In this document: piece by piece, positions 8,317-16,601 of the stretch | Layout of the letters: each line of letters opens with the position of its first letter | How positions within the stretch are numbered: the first letter of the stretch is position 1 | NCBI GenBank assembly: GCA_963765705.1 | Contig: CAVXXJ010000006.1 | Location: 310,001 to 374,000 of the forward strand | DNA: 64,000 nucleotides | Origin: Gaiellasilicea sp963765705 | GTDB taxonomy: Bacteria > Actinomycetota > Thermoleophilia > Gaiellales > Gaiellaceae | Direction of reading: 5' to 3' | Translations under genes and position numbers: made by a program | The notes under the pieces: generated by a model | What the model saw: the letters and a program-made list of their open reading frames with translations, nothing else | The model's database searches: none | What the model was told of the DNA's origin: nothing

Positions 8317-9778
8317 GCTCCCACCTTGAGCACGCGGGTGAACGTGCGACCGCCGCCGAGCCCGTCGGCGACCGAGATCGTCAGCCGCAGCCGGCCGGGT
8401 TTCGTCTTCGCAGGCACCGCGAGCACGAGCGTAGTGACGCCACCGGCCAGCGGATAGCGGCGCTCTGCGAGCAGCTTCTTCGCGCCTTCCCGGCGGAGCT
8501 GGAGCCGCGCCTGCGCGGCGTGACGGACGGAGAGCCGGACTCTCAGCTTCCGGCCCGCCTGCTTCCCGGTCGCCTGAACGCTTCGGAGCTGCGGCGCCAG
8601 GTTCTCCGTGAACCGCGCGGCGACGGACGTCACCGGGCCGACATAGAGCCGGCACAGGGACGCCTTGGCGCACGCGCCGTTCCAGGCCGTGAACCGCCAC
8701 CCGGATGCCGGTGTCGCACGGAGCTCCTCCTGGGAGCCAAATGCGTACCGGTGCTCGCAGCTCCCGCCGCAGTCGAGCTCGCGGCCCCTGACCCTTCCCT
8801 GGCCGACCCGGGTGACGTCGAAGAGCACGGAGAGGTTCGTCGGTTGACCGATCTCGGCGTCCGTCGCCGAGCGCGACGCCGACCCAGTTCGGCCGGTTCG
8901 TGGCCGTCAGCACGCAGCGGCGCGGATCGGCCGCGGACGGCGTGCAGCCGAACTTCCAGCTGATGAACGGCGCGGCCGGATCGGGCTGGGCGATCAGCGT
9001 CACCTGCGTCCCGTAGGGGAACGGCGCCGTGCACGTCGGCGGACAGGAGATCCCGGCCGGCTCGCTGACGACGATCGCGGCGCCGGTGCCGTCCCGGATC
9101 ACGCGCACCTCGAGTGGCGTGAACCGAGCGACGAGCGAATTGGAGTCGCGGTTGAGGGTGACCGGGCAAGGCCCGGTGCCGGTGCAGCTATGCGCGCTCC
9201 AGCCGAGGAAGGTGCTCGGCGCAGCGGCCACCGCCGTGGCGGTCACCGCCGTGCCGGGCACGTAGTAGTACTCGCAGCCCGTGCCGGAGAAGGCGTTGCC
9301 GGGAGTGCATCGCTCGGTGTCGGGCTCGCCGCAGCCAGTTCGCCGGCGTCGGCGACAGCATGATCGCGCCCTCACCGTTCGGCCACACCTGGAGCTTCGC
9401 GCGCGGACGGAAGTACACGTGGATCGTGTAGCCGAAGTCGTTCAGCGCGACCGCGCAGACGTCCGTCTCGCCGCAGGAGGCGTTCTGCGCCGTCACCCAG
9501 CCGGTCGTCGGCGTCGCCCGGAGCGTCAGGCTGGTGGAGCCGGTGAACGTGTGCGAGCAGTCGCCCGGGCAGTCGATCGCACCGGCAGGCTCGCTCGTCA
9601 CCCTCCCCTGGCCGTGGATGACGATCGTCGCGCTCCCGGCGATCGCCTGCGGCTCCGAGCCCGCCGCGGGGAGCGCGCACGCGAAGAGCGCCACCAGCGC
9701 CACGCAGGCGGCCTTCGTCACTCGCGGCCCAGTGTTGCCGCGAGTGGCGATGCCGCAGCGACTGCCCTTCTCTTCCAT
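8313..9778 (-). CDS. Secreted protein with InlB-B-like repeats (two +1 frame breaks)
   Basis: The repaired product is about 487 residues. It starts at ATG 9778 after a purine-rich AGAGGGGG and has a signal peptide (ACVALVALFACALPAAG). Several modules of about 80 residues share the pattern 'glycine-rich turn, Cys-Pro-x-x-Cys, Tyr/Phe, LxAxPxxGxxFxxW, Cys', typical of divergent InlB B-repeat surface proteins (for example ISCPPTCTAPFPYG and LDCGGSCEHRYAFG). The frame breaks near 9334 and 8861, and removing one base at each restores it. The C-terminal part (RLSVRHAAQARLQL onward) resembles a beta-sandwich. Probable role: surface adhesion or scaffold. Confidence 0.75.
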
Positions 9779-9856
9779 CGGGGCCCCCTCTAGTCGCCTG
9801 CCGAGCGTGACAGGGAGATTTGGAAGTGTCAACGCCGGGCTCTAGGCTCCCGGCCT

Positions 9857-11137
9857 ATGCGGCGTTCTTCGGCGGTCCTCGCGTTTTCCTTCCTGGCCGC
9901 GCTGGGCCTCGCGACGAACGCCGGCGCCAGGCCGCCGAGCGAGCCGCCCGCGCGCAAGACGACGATCGTCGTCCACGGCGAAGCCGAGTTCGCGGCCGCG
10001 GTGAAGTACTTCCGCTATTCGCGCGGGAGGATCGTCCTGCGCCCGTACCTGTACCGGCAGCTCGTCATCGGCCCGCGCTCCAGACAGCTGCTGCGCATCG
10101 TCGGCACGCGCGGCGCCCGGGTCGAGCGGGTCCTCTTCGCCGGCGCCCAGCGAGTGTCGTTCGGCCGCGTCACGCTGGGGCCGATCCGCGGCGATGCGCT
10201 GCTCGAGGTCTACGAGTCGCGCGACATCGTCCTGCACGACCTCGTCGTCAACGCCCGTGGGACGCGTCGCTCGGCCTCGATCCTCCTCTCCAAGGCGCAC
10301 GGAGTCACGATCCGCCGCAGCAACTTCATGCACTGCGGCGACCGCGCGCGCGAGTTCACGAACTGCGTGACGCTGTACCGCTGGTCGCACCGCGTCCTGA
10401 TCGAGGACAACCGCTTCCACGACTGTCTCGGCTGCGACTTCGTCCACGGCCGCTTCGGCACGCATCTGACGATCAGGCGCAACCGGTTCGACCGCTCGCT
10501 GCCCTGCCGCATGAGCGCGCACCGGTGCGGCCACCAGGATCTCGTGCAGCTCTTCGCGGGCAGCCACCTGCTCGTCGTCGGCAACCGCTTCGGCGTCTAC
10601 AAGGGCGGCGGAGCGCAGCTCTATCTGACGAACAACGTCGACTACGCGACGATCGTCAACAACTTCTTCGCTGCCACCGATCCGCGCGTGCCGGGTTACC
10701 GGGTCCGGATGGGAGTCGTGATCGGCAGCAACGCGTCGCGGCGGCTCCCCCACTTCGCAAAGCTCGTCAACAACACGATCCTCTCCGGCGCGATCCGCAA
10801 GGACGGCTACGCCGGCTCGATCCGGATGAGCTCGAGGTACAGCGTCGTGCCGCGCTGGAAGCGGCCGATCGTCGCGAACAACGTGATCGCGCTGCTCGAC
10901 ACGCCGGCGCGCGTGTGCAACGGCTCGCAGCGGTTCATCTTCAACGTCGTCGTCCAGGGAAAGGGTTGCTCGCAGTCCGACCAGATCGGCTCGCCCAATC
11001 TCGACGGGCGTGGGCACCCGCGGCGGACATCGGCAGTGATCGACGGCGCCAACCGCCACTACGCCCCTACACGCGACGCGACCGGGAAGCGCCGCACGGG
11101 CTTGCCCGACATCGGCGCCTTCGAGTACCGGCGGTGA
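9857..11137 (+). CDS. Secreted right-handed beta-helix protein
   Basis: 426 residues with a signal peptide (residues 1-24). The body has many short strand-turn repeats with stacked Asn and Val/Ile (VLIEDNRFHDC, LTIRRNRFDRS, TIVNNFFAATD, LVNNTILSGA), the parallel beta-helix fold of pectate-lyase-like and polysaccharide-binding proteins. Paired cysteines at the MHCGDRAREFTNC segment and elsewhere suggest disulfides. It ends LPDIGAFEYRR, a terminal motif seen in many bacterial beta-helix surface proteins. Enzyme activity cannot be assigned. It diverges from the InlB-like gene. Confidence 0.85.
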   Translation: MRRSSAVLAFSFLAALGLATNAGARPPSEPPARKTTIVVHGEAEFAAAVKYFRYSRGRIVLRPYLYRQLVIGPRSRQLLRIVGTRGARVERVLFAGAQRVSFGRVTLGPIRGDALLEVYESRDIVLHDLVVNARGTRRSASILLSKAHGVTIRRSNFMHCGDRAREFTNCVTLYRWSHRVLIEDNRFHDCLGCDFVHGRFGTHLTIRRNRFDRSLPCRMSAHRCGHQDLVQLFAGSHLLVVGNRFGVYKGGGAQLYLTNNVDYATIVNNFFAATDPRVPGYRVRMGVVIGSNASRRLPHFAKLVNNTILSGAIRKDGYAGSIRMSSRYSVVPRWKRPIVANNVIALLDTPARVCNGSQRFIFNVVVQGKGCSQSDQIGSPNLDGRGHPRRTSAVIDGANRHYAPTRDATGKRRTGLPDIGAFEYRR

Positions 11138-11157
11138 GCACGCGGTAGCCTCCGGAC

Positions 11158-11847
11158 GTGGCCGATGCGCTCGTCCGGGAGACCGAGAAGCTCTACGGGT
11201 TGCACCCGTCCGAGTTCACGGCTGCTCGCAACGCTCGCGCGAAGGAGTTGAAGCAGGACGATCCGGAGCTCTCGGCGGCGGTGGCCGCGCTCCCGAAGCC
11301 GAGCGTCGCCGCGGCCGCGCTGAACGAGCTGCTCCGCGAGGATCCGTCCGAGGTGCGGGCGCTGATCCAGTCCGGCAAGCGGCTGCGTCAGGCCCAGGAG
11401 GCCGCGGTCTCCGGCAAGAAGGGCGCCGACCTGAACGCCGCGATCCAGGAGCACCGCGCGGCGCTCGACCGCGTCCAGCGCGACCTGCGCCGGCGCAAGC
11501 TGAGCGGACCGACGATCGAGAAGGCGATCAAGACGCTGCGCGTGACGTCGGTCGACCCGGAGCTGCAGCCGCTGCTCGAGCGCGGGATCCTGCACGAGGA
11601 TCTCGCCGCATCCGGGTTCGGGCTCGACCCCGGCCTCGTGCCGGCGCGCCCGAAGGAGCCGAAGGCGGCAGCCAAGCCGAAGCCGGCCGCGAAGCCGAAG
11701 CCCGACCCGAAGCTGCGAGCGAAGCTGAAGGCCGCGGAGGCCGAGCTCGCGTCTGCCGAGCAGCGGGCCGCGGCGGCGCTCCGCGACCTCGAGCGCGCGA
11801 AGCAGGAGGTCGAGAGCGCGCAGCGAGTGGTGGACGAGGACGAGTGA
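11158..11847 (+). CDS. Hypothetical coiled-coil protein
   Basis: 229 residues, GTG start 20 bases after the beta-helix gene. The N-terminal half is helical and charged (TEKLYGLHPSEFTAARNARA). A low-complexity Lys/Pro/Ala linker follows at about 163-185, then a C-terminal Ala/Glu/Arg-rich coiled coil to the end. No signal peptide. I do not recognise a function; similar Lys/Pro-linked helical proteins of unknown role are common in high-GC actinomycetes. It is probably cytoplasmic and could bind nucleic acid through the basic linker, which is speculation. Confidence 0.75.
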   Translation: MADALVRETEKLYGLHPSEFTAARNARAKELKQDDPELSAAVAALPKPSVAAAALNELLREDPSEVRALIQSGKRLRQAQEAAVSGKKGADLNAAIQEHRAALDRVQRDLRRRKLSGPTIEKAIKTLRVTSVDPELQPLLERGILHEDLAASGFGLDPGLVPARPKEPKAAAKPKPAAKPKPDPKLRAKLKAAEAELASAEQRAAAALRDLERAKQEVESAQRVVDEDE

Positions 11848-11854
11848 GCGCCGG

Positions 11855-12165
11855 CTAGAGCCGCACGAGCACGAGGTTGACGTGCCCGTCGCCGCCGTCG
11901 CGACCGCGGCAGTGACGACAGGATCTCCTCGTCGGGCCACGTCAGCAGGCCCTTCTCATCCGGCAATTGCACCTGGATCGAGAAGCCGAGGGAGCGGAAG
12001 AGCTCGAGGACGGTCTGCGAATCGGAGCCGTAGAGCGCCATCCCTGCCGGCCAGAACTCGCACGTCACGAGAACGTCGGGCGAGAGGCTCAAAAGACCGG
12101 TCATCCCCCGGATCACGCTCTGCACGTCGATCTTCACGATGTCGATCGACGTGCTCCTCGACTCG
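11855..12165 (-). pseudogene. FkbM-type methyltransferase remnant (C-terminal part)
   Basis: The reverse strand encodes the tail of an FkbM-family SAM methyltransferase: IDIVKIDVQSVIRGMTGLL, then TCEFWPAGMALYG and ELFRSLGFSIQ. The N-terminal SAM-binding half is missing, and the KIDVQ segment lacks the usual GAE residues. A +1 break near 11905-11910 separates it from its natural end (DGHVNLVLVRL, TAG at 11855-11857). It abuts the DUF1810 gene without its own start. Truncated on one side and frame-broken, it is best read as a decaying fragment at the edge of an old insertion or rearrangement. Confidence 0.7.
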
Positions 12166-12197
12166 CTACTTTCAGAACCGACCCGCGGCCCTGGCAC

Positions 12198-12629
12198 CTA
12201 GGTAAGCAGGCGCCCGGTGAGGTCGTCTCGTTCTCCGTCGAAGTACCGGTCGAGGACGTCCTGGAACGCAGGTTCGTGGGGCGCAGCGCTCGCGAACAGC
12301 GTCATCGACGAACGGAGCTTCTGAGCGTCGACCGAGCCGAAGACCTGTTCCGCGGTCATCCCCGTCAGCTGCGTGAGAATGAGAGCGCATTCGACGAGGC
12401 GCGGCCCGAGCACGGGATGCTGGAGGTAGGCCCTGGCCTCGTCCAGCGAAGAGATGGCGTAGGTCTCCGACATCGAGCTGCGGCCGAGACCCGCAATCTG
12501 CGGAAAGACGAACCACATCCAGTGGCTCTCCTTCCGCCCGGCGCGGAGCTCTGACGTCGCCCTGCGGTAGGTGTCGCGCTCGTCCTGGGCGAGCTCGAAG
12601 CGTCGCAGCACGAAAGGATCGTCCCGCAC
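12198..12629 (-). CDS. DUF1810 family protein
   Basis: 143 residues, a complete single-domain DUF1810 protein. The family's ESHWMWFVFPQ segment is at about residues 34-44, with GLGRSSMSETYAI, YLQHPVLGPRL and QVFGSVDAQKLRSSM following. The biochemical role of the family is not established. GTG start at 12629, directly after the TGA of the RibD-like gene (TGAGTG), so the pair is probably one transcript. It lies in the accessory-looking stretch between two gene remnants. Confidence 0.88.
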   Translation of the reverse strand: MRDDPFVLRRFELAQDERDTYRRATSELRAGRKESHWMWFVFPQIAGLGRSSMSETYAISSLDEARAYLQHPVLGPRLVECALILTQLTGMTAEQVFGSVDAQKLRSSMTLFASAAPHEPAFQDVLDRYFDGERDDLTGRLLT

Positions 12630-13178
12630 TCAGCGACCCAGCCCGTATCGCAAGACGGTGGTTTCGCCCTCCTTTACCGAGGACAGCGGCGTGAGCTTCA
12701 CGAGCTCGCCGCCGGTGCGCTCGAACATTCGCACGCCGCCCCCGAGGAGGACGGGCGCGACGTGCACGATGATCTCGTCCAGCAGCCCTGCCTCGATGCA
12801 CTGGCGGGCGACGGAGGAGCCGAGCACGATGACGTCGCCGCCGTCAGCCGCGGCCAGCGCGACAGCGACTGCATCCGCGATACCGACGTCCAGGAACTGC
12901 CCGCTGACCCCCTTGACGACCGGCGGGTCGTCGGGCGGGTCATGGCGCAGTACGAAGAACGGCCCGCGGAACGCGCCGCCGTAGAACCCGGGTTGATCGC
13001 GGTCCTCGACGTCCTGCGTTCGTCGTCCCACGAGCAGCGCGCCGGCGGTCCGGAGCACGTCGTGAACCGTCTTTTCGCCGTCCCCGCTATCGAGCTCGAA
13101 CACCCATCGCATGTCGTCGTCTGGACCGGCGATGTAGCCGTCGAGACTCATCACCATGTGCCACAGCACCCTGCCCAT
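12630..13178 (-). CDS. Dihydrofolate reductase family protein (RibD C-terminal-like)
   Basis: 182 residues with the RibD_C/DHFR-like fold. The N-terminus has the family's MSLDGYIAGPDDDMRWV; ALLVGRRTQDVED and VIVLGSSVARQCIEAGLLDEI match the NADPH-binding and C-terminal strands. Such proteins are NADPH-dependent reductases, often annotated as YyaP/YwjB-like, with unknown physiological substrate; a true folate or riboflavin role is not implied. ATG start. Cotranscribed with DUF1810 downstream and just downstream of the hypothetical gene at 13186. Confidence 0.9.
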   Translation of the reverse strand: MGRVLWHMVMSLDGYIAGPDDDMRWVFELDSGDGEKTVHDVLRTAGALLVGRRTQDVEDRDQPGFYGGAFRGPFFVLRHDPPDDPPVVKGVSGQFLDVGIADAVAVALAAADGGDVIVLGSSVARQCIEAGLLDEIIVHVAPVLLGGGVRMFERTGGELVKLTPLSSVKEGETTVLRYGLGR

Positions 13179-13185
13179 CGTCGCT

Positions 13186-13749
13186 TTATCTCACCGAATC
13201 GTTTTGCTCGTTGCGCTGCGAACCGCCCAGCGCACTGACGAGCGCTCGGGCTACACGCTTCGAAGCCTTGTTCGCGGTGCGCTGCGGGATCAGGCCTTCG
13301 AGCGCGGCCGCGTCGATTCGCACCTGGCTTCCGCGCGGAGCCGGCGCAACCGACACGCGCACGAGAGCAGGGTTCATGTTCCAGAAGCCGGAGGGCACGA
13401 CCGCGGCCAGCGTGGCGACGTCGTTGGTGTCGCCGGCGTCGCGCATGCTGCCTACGGCCGTCAGCACGTCATGTGCGGCGTCGAGCGTCCGCTCGGGGGC
13501 GGAAGCGAGATCGAGCTCCGTCTCGTAGCGGCCGACCTTCGTGAAGCGGGCTCCGATCCGCGCGCCTAGAGCGGTGCCACTCGCGACGGCAGTGGGGTCG
13601 ATCATGAAACCCAACTGCTGGACGGTCAGGGGCGCCGCCGTCCACATCGCTTGCTCGACGTGCCCTCTGGCGAGCTTGCCCAGCTCGCGCGCGAGCAGGT
13701 CGCGTGTCTCCTCGTCGCCTTGCATCCCTGGGAGCTTCGAATCCCGCAT
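13186..13749 (-). CDS. Hypothetical protein
   Basis: About 187 residues from ATG 13749 (MRDSKLPGMQGDEETRDLL); another ATG at 13725 is equally possible. The open frame continues to 13866, but the extra residues look non-native. It is mostly helical with a hydrophobic middle (TALGARIGARFTKVG) and an Arg/Ala/Val-rich C-terminus. No recognised domain, signal peptide or motif. It belongs to the same strand group as the RibD-like and DUF1810 genes. Confidence 0.55.
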   Translation of the reverse strand: MRDSKLPGMQGDEETRDLLARELGKLARGHVEQAMWTAAPLTVQQLGFMIDPTAVASGTALGARIGARFTKVGRYETELDLASAPERTLDAAHDVLTAVGSMRDAGDTNDVATLAAVVPSGFWNMNPALVRVSVAPAPRGSQVRIDAAALEGLIPQRTANKASKRVARALVSALGGSQRNEQNDSVR

Positions 13750-14012
13750 GTCGAGAAGAAATGGACCTAATCGGGCAGCTTTCAAACCCCTCGGAACCAC
13801 TGAGGCAGCTGCTGGCGGTCGTCGTCGGTCCTTCGTAGTCTGCGACGGTGTTCCGCTTTCTAGCAACAGAGTCCAGACCGCGCGGTGGTTGGGCCAATCA
13901 GACGCGCGCCGAAGGGCTCAGCGAAACTTCAGCTGTTCCTCGTCGTCGACCGCTAAGCCAGCCGCCGCGTCGGTGCTCGCGCCGCCTACCTCATCGCGCG
14001 CCTCGTGCACAC

Positions 14013-14190
14013 TGCGAACGGCTCTACACGGACGCCGACGACAACGCGCGCCGCAGCCTCAACCAGGCCTTCTTCGCCGAGCTCCAGCTCGACGAAAGCG
14101 GCGTGAGACACGCCATCCTCAACTCACCCTTCGTCGAACTCCTCGACCGCACCATCGGACTCCGAGAACCCGAAGACTCCGATAGCCCAG
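14013..14190 (+). pseudogene. Serine-recombinase C-terminal remnant
   Basis: One frame encodes CERLYTDADDNARRSLNQAFF, then LQLDESGVRHAIL and FVELLDRT. This matches the extreme C-terminal segment of large serine recombinases ('cys-x-x-x-tyr ... arg-arg-x-x-asn-gln-ala-phe-phe ... leu-x-glu-pro-phe'). No resolvase catalytic domain or recombinase domain precedes it within the window. It is therefore a tail fragment, with no proper start, and marks a former mobile element. Together with the FkbM fragment it brackets a small island of unrelated genes (12.2-13.9 kb). Confidence 0.65.
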
Positions 14191-14301
14191 ACGACGAGCC
14201 CGAGACAACACCCCCACACCGGCCTAATGAGACCAGCCGACGAGCCCAGAGAACAACCCGACCTCCCGTCGTCTCTCAGAGACGAACCCGAGGACTCCTC
14301 A

Positions 14302-14333
14302 AGAACCCCGGGGCCTCTCGACCCCGGGGTTCT
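14302..14333. terminator. Perfect 12-bp hairpin
   Basis: AGAACCCCGGGG pairs with CCCCGGGGTTCT across an 8-base loop (14314-14321). No T-run follows on either strand, so it may be a GC-only terminator or the scar of a mobile element rather than a classical terminator. Confidence 0.55.
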
Positions 14334-14457
14334 AACGTCGTACTAATGGCGGGCCTAGTGGAACTACGTTCGAACCCCCGTGAGGAGTGGTGGAGGCTCG
14401 GCGAACTGCTCGATTGACTCGATGACGGGAGATCGTGCGAAGGGAGTTACGACGGCG

Positions 14458-14490
14458 AAGGGGGCCGAATCGTGAGGATGCGGCCCCCTT
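14458..14490. terminator. GC-rich hairpin downstream of the anti-sigma-like gene
   Basis: AAGGGGGCCG (14458-14467) pairs with CGGCCCCCTT (14481-14490), ten base pairs. It lies about 200 bases past the end of the minus-strand gene 14693-15520 and could end that transcript. There is a short T/A skew but no true T-run. Confidence 0.45.
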
Positions 14491-14692
14491 GCTGGCGTCC
14501 CTGCGAGTTCGTCCGGCGTTCACTCGCTACGAGGCTTCGACGGTCGGGTCTCGCGTTTCCCCACCAGGAGCGCGCTCACCCCGCTGCCGAACGCCGAGAT
14601 ATGCCTCTACCGCGAGCAACGTCACACCGACTCCGACGGCCATCCTCGTCGGGGCTCGCCGCCAGGCGCTCCGCCCGCCGCGAATCCTCGTC

Positions 14693-15520
14693 TCAGCCGC
14701 TACCGCGTGGGCCTGCCGGCGGGTTGACCTGCTCCTCGGTCTGAGCGACCACATCGCCGTGGCGGTCGCGCAGGACCAAGCGAACAGGGACGTGGCCCTG
14801 TGCGCGGTGTTCTTGCGGGATCGCGAAGAGGAAGAAGCCGGCGTCGATCGGCCTGGAGACGAACGTGAGCGGAATCGGGTCCGTGTCGCCATCTTCGTAC
14901 ACGAGCTCGAGCGTCGCGGGGAACGGCACCAAGACGTGGCCGCCGATGGTCGTCGGTCCCGGAGGGCCTGGGTGGATGAACGCTGCGGTCGTGTTCACGC
15001 GCCACGGGTTGATCTCGGTGGCCGACATCATTCGCGGCACCGGCGGTGTGCGGCTGGCGATGCAGCCGCCGGTGAAGTCTGTGAACAGCGCGCAGAAGCC
15101 GCCTCCCGCGGTTGGGGCGACCCAGAGCGTGTGTCGGCTGTTCGGCAGGTCGTATTCCCGGACTTTTCGGGTCGACATCGGTACGACGCGGGGATCCATG
15201 CGCGGTGGTGCCCCGCTCACAAAGAGATCGCTGAAGCGCTGCTGGACGGCTGGCGAGGCAACGTCCGCGTCCTCGAAGTCGAGCACGCCGCCGATGAACG
15301 CAATTGCCGGGACGGCACCGAGGAGCGCTAGCACGAGCACGACGAGCGCCAGACGCGACCGCCGCAGGCCGACGACCGGGCGCGCGTACGCGGTGGGATG
15401 CGACCCTTGCGCGTCGACGAATGCTGCGAGTGCCGCTCGGCGTGCTTGTGCCGTAAGCTGGGGTTCGGGTTGATTCATCGGTCGCGCTTGCTCGAGGTCG
15501 TCAATCAGATCGTGAGACAT
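14693..15520 (-). CDS. Putative membrane-bound anti-sigma-like protein
   Basis: 275 residues. A charged cytoplasmic N-terminus (about 1-53, with ARRAALAAFVDAQG) precedes one membrane helix at about 55-77 (LALVVLVLALLGAVPAIAF) and a large exterior domain. The exterior part includes STRKVREYDLPNSRHTLWV and DFTGGCIA. It overlaps the 3' end of an ECF sigma gene by 16 bases, so the two are translationally coupled. Position and topology fit an anti-sigma factor, although no zinc-binding anti-sigma motif (HxxxCxxC) is present. I cannot name the exterior domain. Confidence 0.65.
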   Translation of the reverse strand: MSHDLIDDLEQARPMNQPEPQLTAQARRAALAAFVDAQGSHPTAYARPVVGLRRSRLALVVLVLALLGAVPAIAFIGGVLDFEDADVASPAVQQRFSDLFVSGAPPRMDPRVVPMSTRKVREYDLPNSRHTLWVAPTAGGGFCALFTDFTGGCIASRTPPVPRMMSATEINPWRVNTTAAFIHPGPPGPTTIGGHVLVPFPATLELVYEDGDTDPIPLTFVSRPIDAGFFLFAIPQEHRAQGHVPVRLVLRDRHGDVVAQTEEQVNPPAGPRGSG

Positions 15521-16035
15521 GTCGCATCCTCCAGGCTTGTACGAAGCTCGTCGAGGCCCCGCGCGATACGGGAATTGACCGTTCCGATGGGGATCGAGAG
15601 CAGATCGCCGATCTCGCGCGGCGTGCAGCCGAGCCAGTAGCGCAGAATCACCGGCAATCGCCGGTCGAGCGGTAGCTCGCGGACGGCGGCGACCAGCTCC
15701 GCCGCAATCGTCTCCGGTTCATCCGCATGGTGTCCGTCCTCGCGAGAGGTGAGCTTGCGCGCCTCGCGCTGCTCTCGCCGAATGGCGTCGATTGCTCGGG
15801 TGAGCACGATTCGCATCAGCCACGAGGCGAAGCTGCTCTCCCCGCGGAAGCGATCAAGGCGCGTGAGCGCGACCACGAGGGCTTCCTGGGCGACGTCATC
15901 GGCGAGGTCGCGGCGCCCGGTCACGCGGTACGCTGCGCGCCACGCGTTCCGCCAATGCGCGTCGAAGAGGGCGCTCGCCGCCGCCTCCGACCCGTCTCTC
16001 GCGGCGTGAACGAGTTGGGATTCCGTCGAGTCCAT
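15505..16035 (-). CDS. ECF-family RNA polymerase sigma factor
   Basis: 176 residues, typical ECF length. Region 2 is visible at about 22-90 (ADDVAQEALVVALTRLDRF, then SSFASWLMRIVLTRAID) and region 4 at about 119-168 (LPVILRYWLGCTPREIGDLL, IGTVNSRIARGLDELR), the DNA-binding helix-turn-helix. A linker rich in Glu and Asp lies between. It would direct RNA polymerase to stress-type promoters and is probably held inactive by the coupled downstream membrane protein. ATG start at 16035. Confidence 0.93.
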   Translation of the reverse strand: MDSTESQLVHAARDGSEAAASALFDAHWRNAWRAAYRVTGRRDLADDVAQEALVVALTRLDRFRGESSFASWLMRIVLTRAIDAIRREQREARKLTSREDGHHADEPETIAAELVAAVRELPLDRRLPVILRYWLGCTPREIGDLLSIPIGTVNSRIARGLDELRTSLEDATCLTI

Positions 16036-16342
16036 CTGATGATTTAGACGCTCTCGTTGCCGTTAAAGGTCCCGATCATGATCGTGGGGAGCGCGCGACG
16101 GGCTCGCGCGCGCTCCCCGACGACCGCACTCGTCATCGCGGCGCGGTGCCATTCGGCGTTCCCGTAACTCCGATTCCGGAATCGGCACTCTCGTGCTTGA
16201 GAAACACAGGATCACGCCTAGATGACTTCGTTGTCTATCGCCTAGCCACTGGGTTCTCAAGCTGTCCGGTTAGCTTCCGAGCGACCGGACATCGGACGTG
16301 GCGTTGTGCAGGCAAAACGTTGTAAGAAGCGCAACGAGGCGA
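16036..16342. other. Intergenic stretch between sigma gene and tRNA-Ala
   Basis: About 300 bases with no supportable gene; a 65-residue reverse ORF looks random. It should hold the promoter of the ECF sigma gene on the minus strand. The only structure I can see is the strong hairpin at 16086-16118. Confidence 0.5.
16086..16118 (-). terminator. Strong hairpin downstream of tRNA-Ala
   Basis: GGGGAGCGCGCG pairs with CGCGCGCTCCCC (12 bp, 9-base loop). In the minus direction it lies some 220 bases beyond the tRNA 3' end and upstream of the sigma gene, so it may end the tRNA transcript. Confidence 0.5.
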
Positions 16343-16415
16343 TGGAGCTAGGCGGGCTCGAACCGCCGACCTCCTGATTGCGAACCAGGCGCTCTCCCAG
16401 CTGAGCTATAGCCCC
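16343..16415 (-). tRNA. tRNA-Ala (anticodon CGC)
   Basis: A full 73-nt cloverleaf on the minus strand. The acceptor arm GGGGCTA pairs with TAGCTCC and contains the G3:U70 pair that marks alanine tRNAs; the discriminator is A. The D arm is GCTCAGCTGGGAGAGC. The anticodon loop TTCGCAA gives anticodon CGC (reads GCG, very common in this genome). The T arm has GGTTCGAGCC. The 3' CCA is not encoded. It lies 22 bases downstream (in transcript direction) of repeat copy B. Confidence 0.97.
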
Positions 16416-16437
16416 TCGACGGCGAATTGTAGCGCCC

Positions 16438-16601
16438 AGGAGGGTTCGGCGAAATATCGGCTAAGCCGCTGGGCCGCGCTGGACGCCCCGATGCGGCGTC
16501 CTCAGTCGCGTCGATAGCACCAGCTATCGACGCTCTCTGCGTCCTTGGCTCGGAACGCCCAGCGCACCCCAGCAGCGAGCGACATTCCGCCGAACCCTCC
16601 T
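16438..16601 (-). repeat. Palindromic repeat, copy B (164 bp, inverted to copy A)
   Basis: This is the reverse complement of copy A, with matching ends (AGGAGGGTTCGG and complement) and the same central hairpin (GCGTCGATAGC at 16508-16518 with GCTATCGACGC at 16523-16533). Its polarity relative to the preceding gene equals copy A's: the TAG stop of the DUF1996 gene (16602-16600, minus strand) is formed by its first bases. On the far side lies tRNA-Ala. The two compensatory pair changes relative to copy A are described there. Confidence 0.9.

Larger units (their letters stand above)
14191..14692. other. Gene-free stretch with two strong hairpins
   Basis: About 500 bases without a supportable gene. 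Translation in all frames gives low-complexity Arg/Pro-rich sequence. The stretch holds the hairpins at 14302-14333 and 14458-14490. Base composition in the first half is visibly less G-rich than nearby genes (runs such as caacacccccacac), consistent with residual foreign DNA after the recombinase fragment. Confidence 0.5.

Noticed and set aside
14302..14333. Attachment site for the lost recombinase
   Set aside because: The palindrome is suggestive, but no second half-site or flanking direct repeat is visible, so I only list it as a hairpin.
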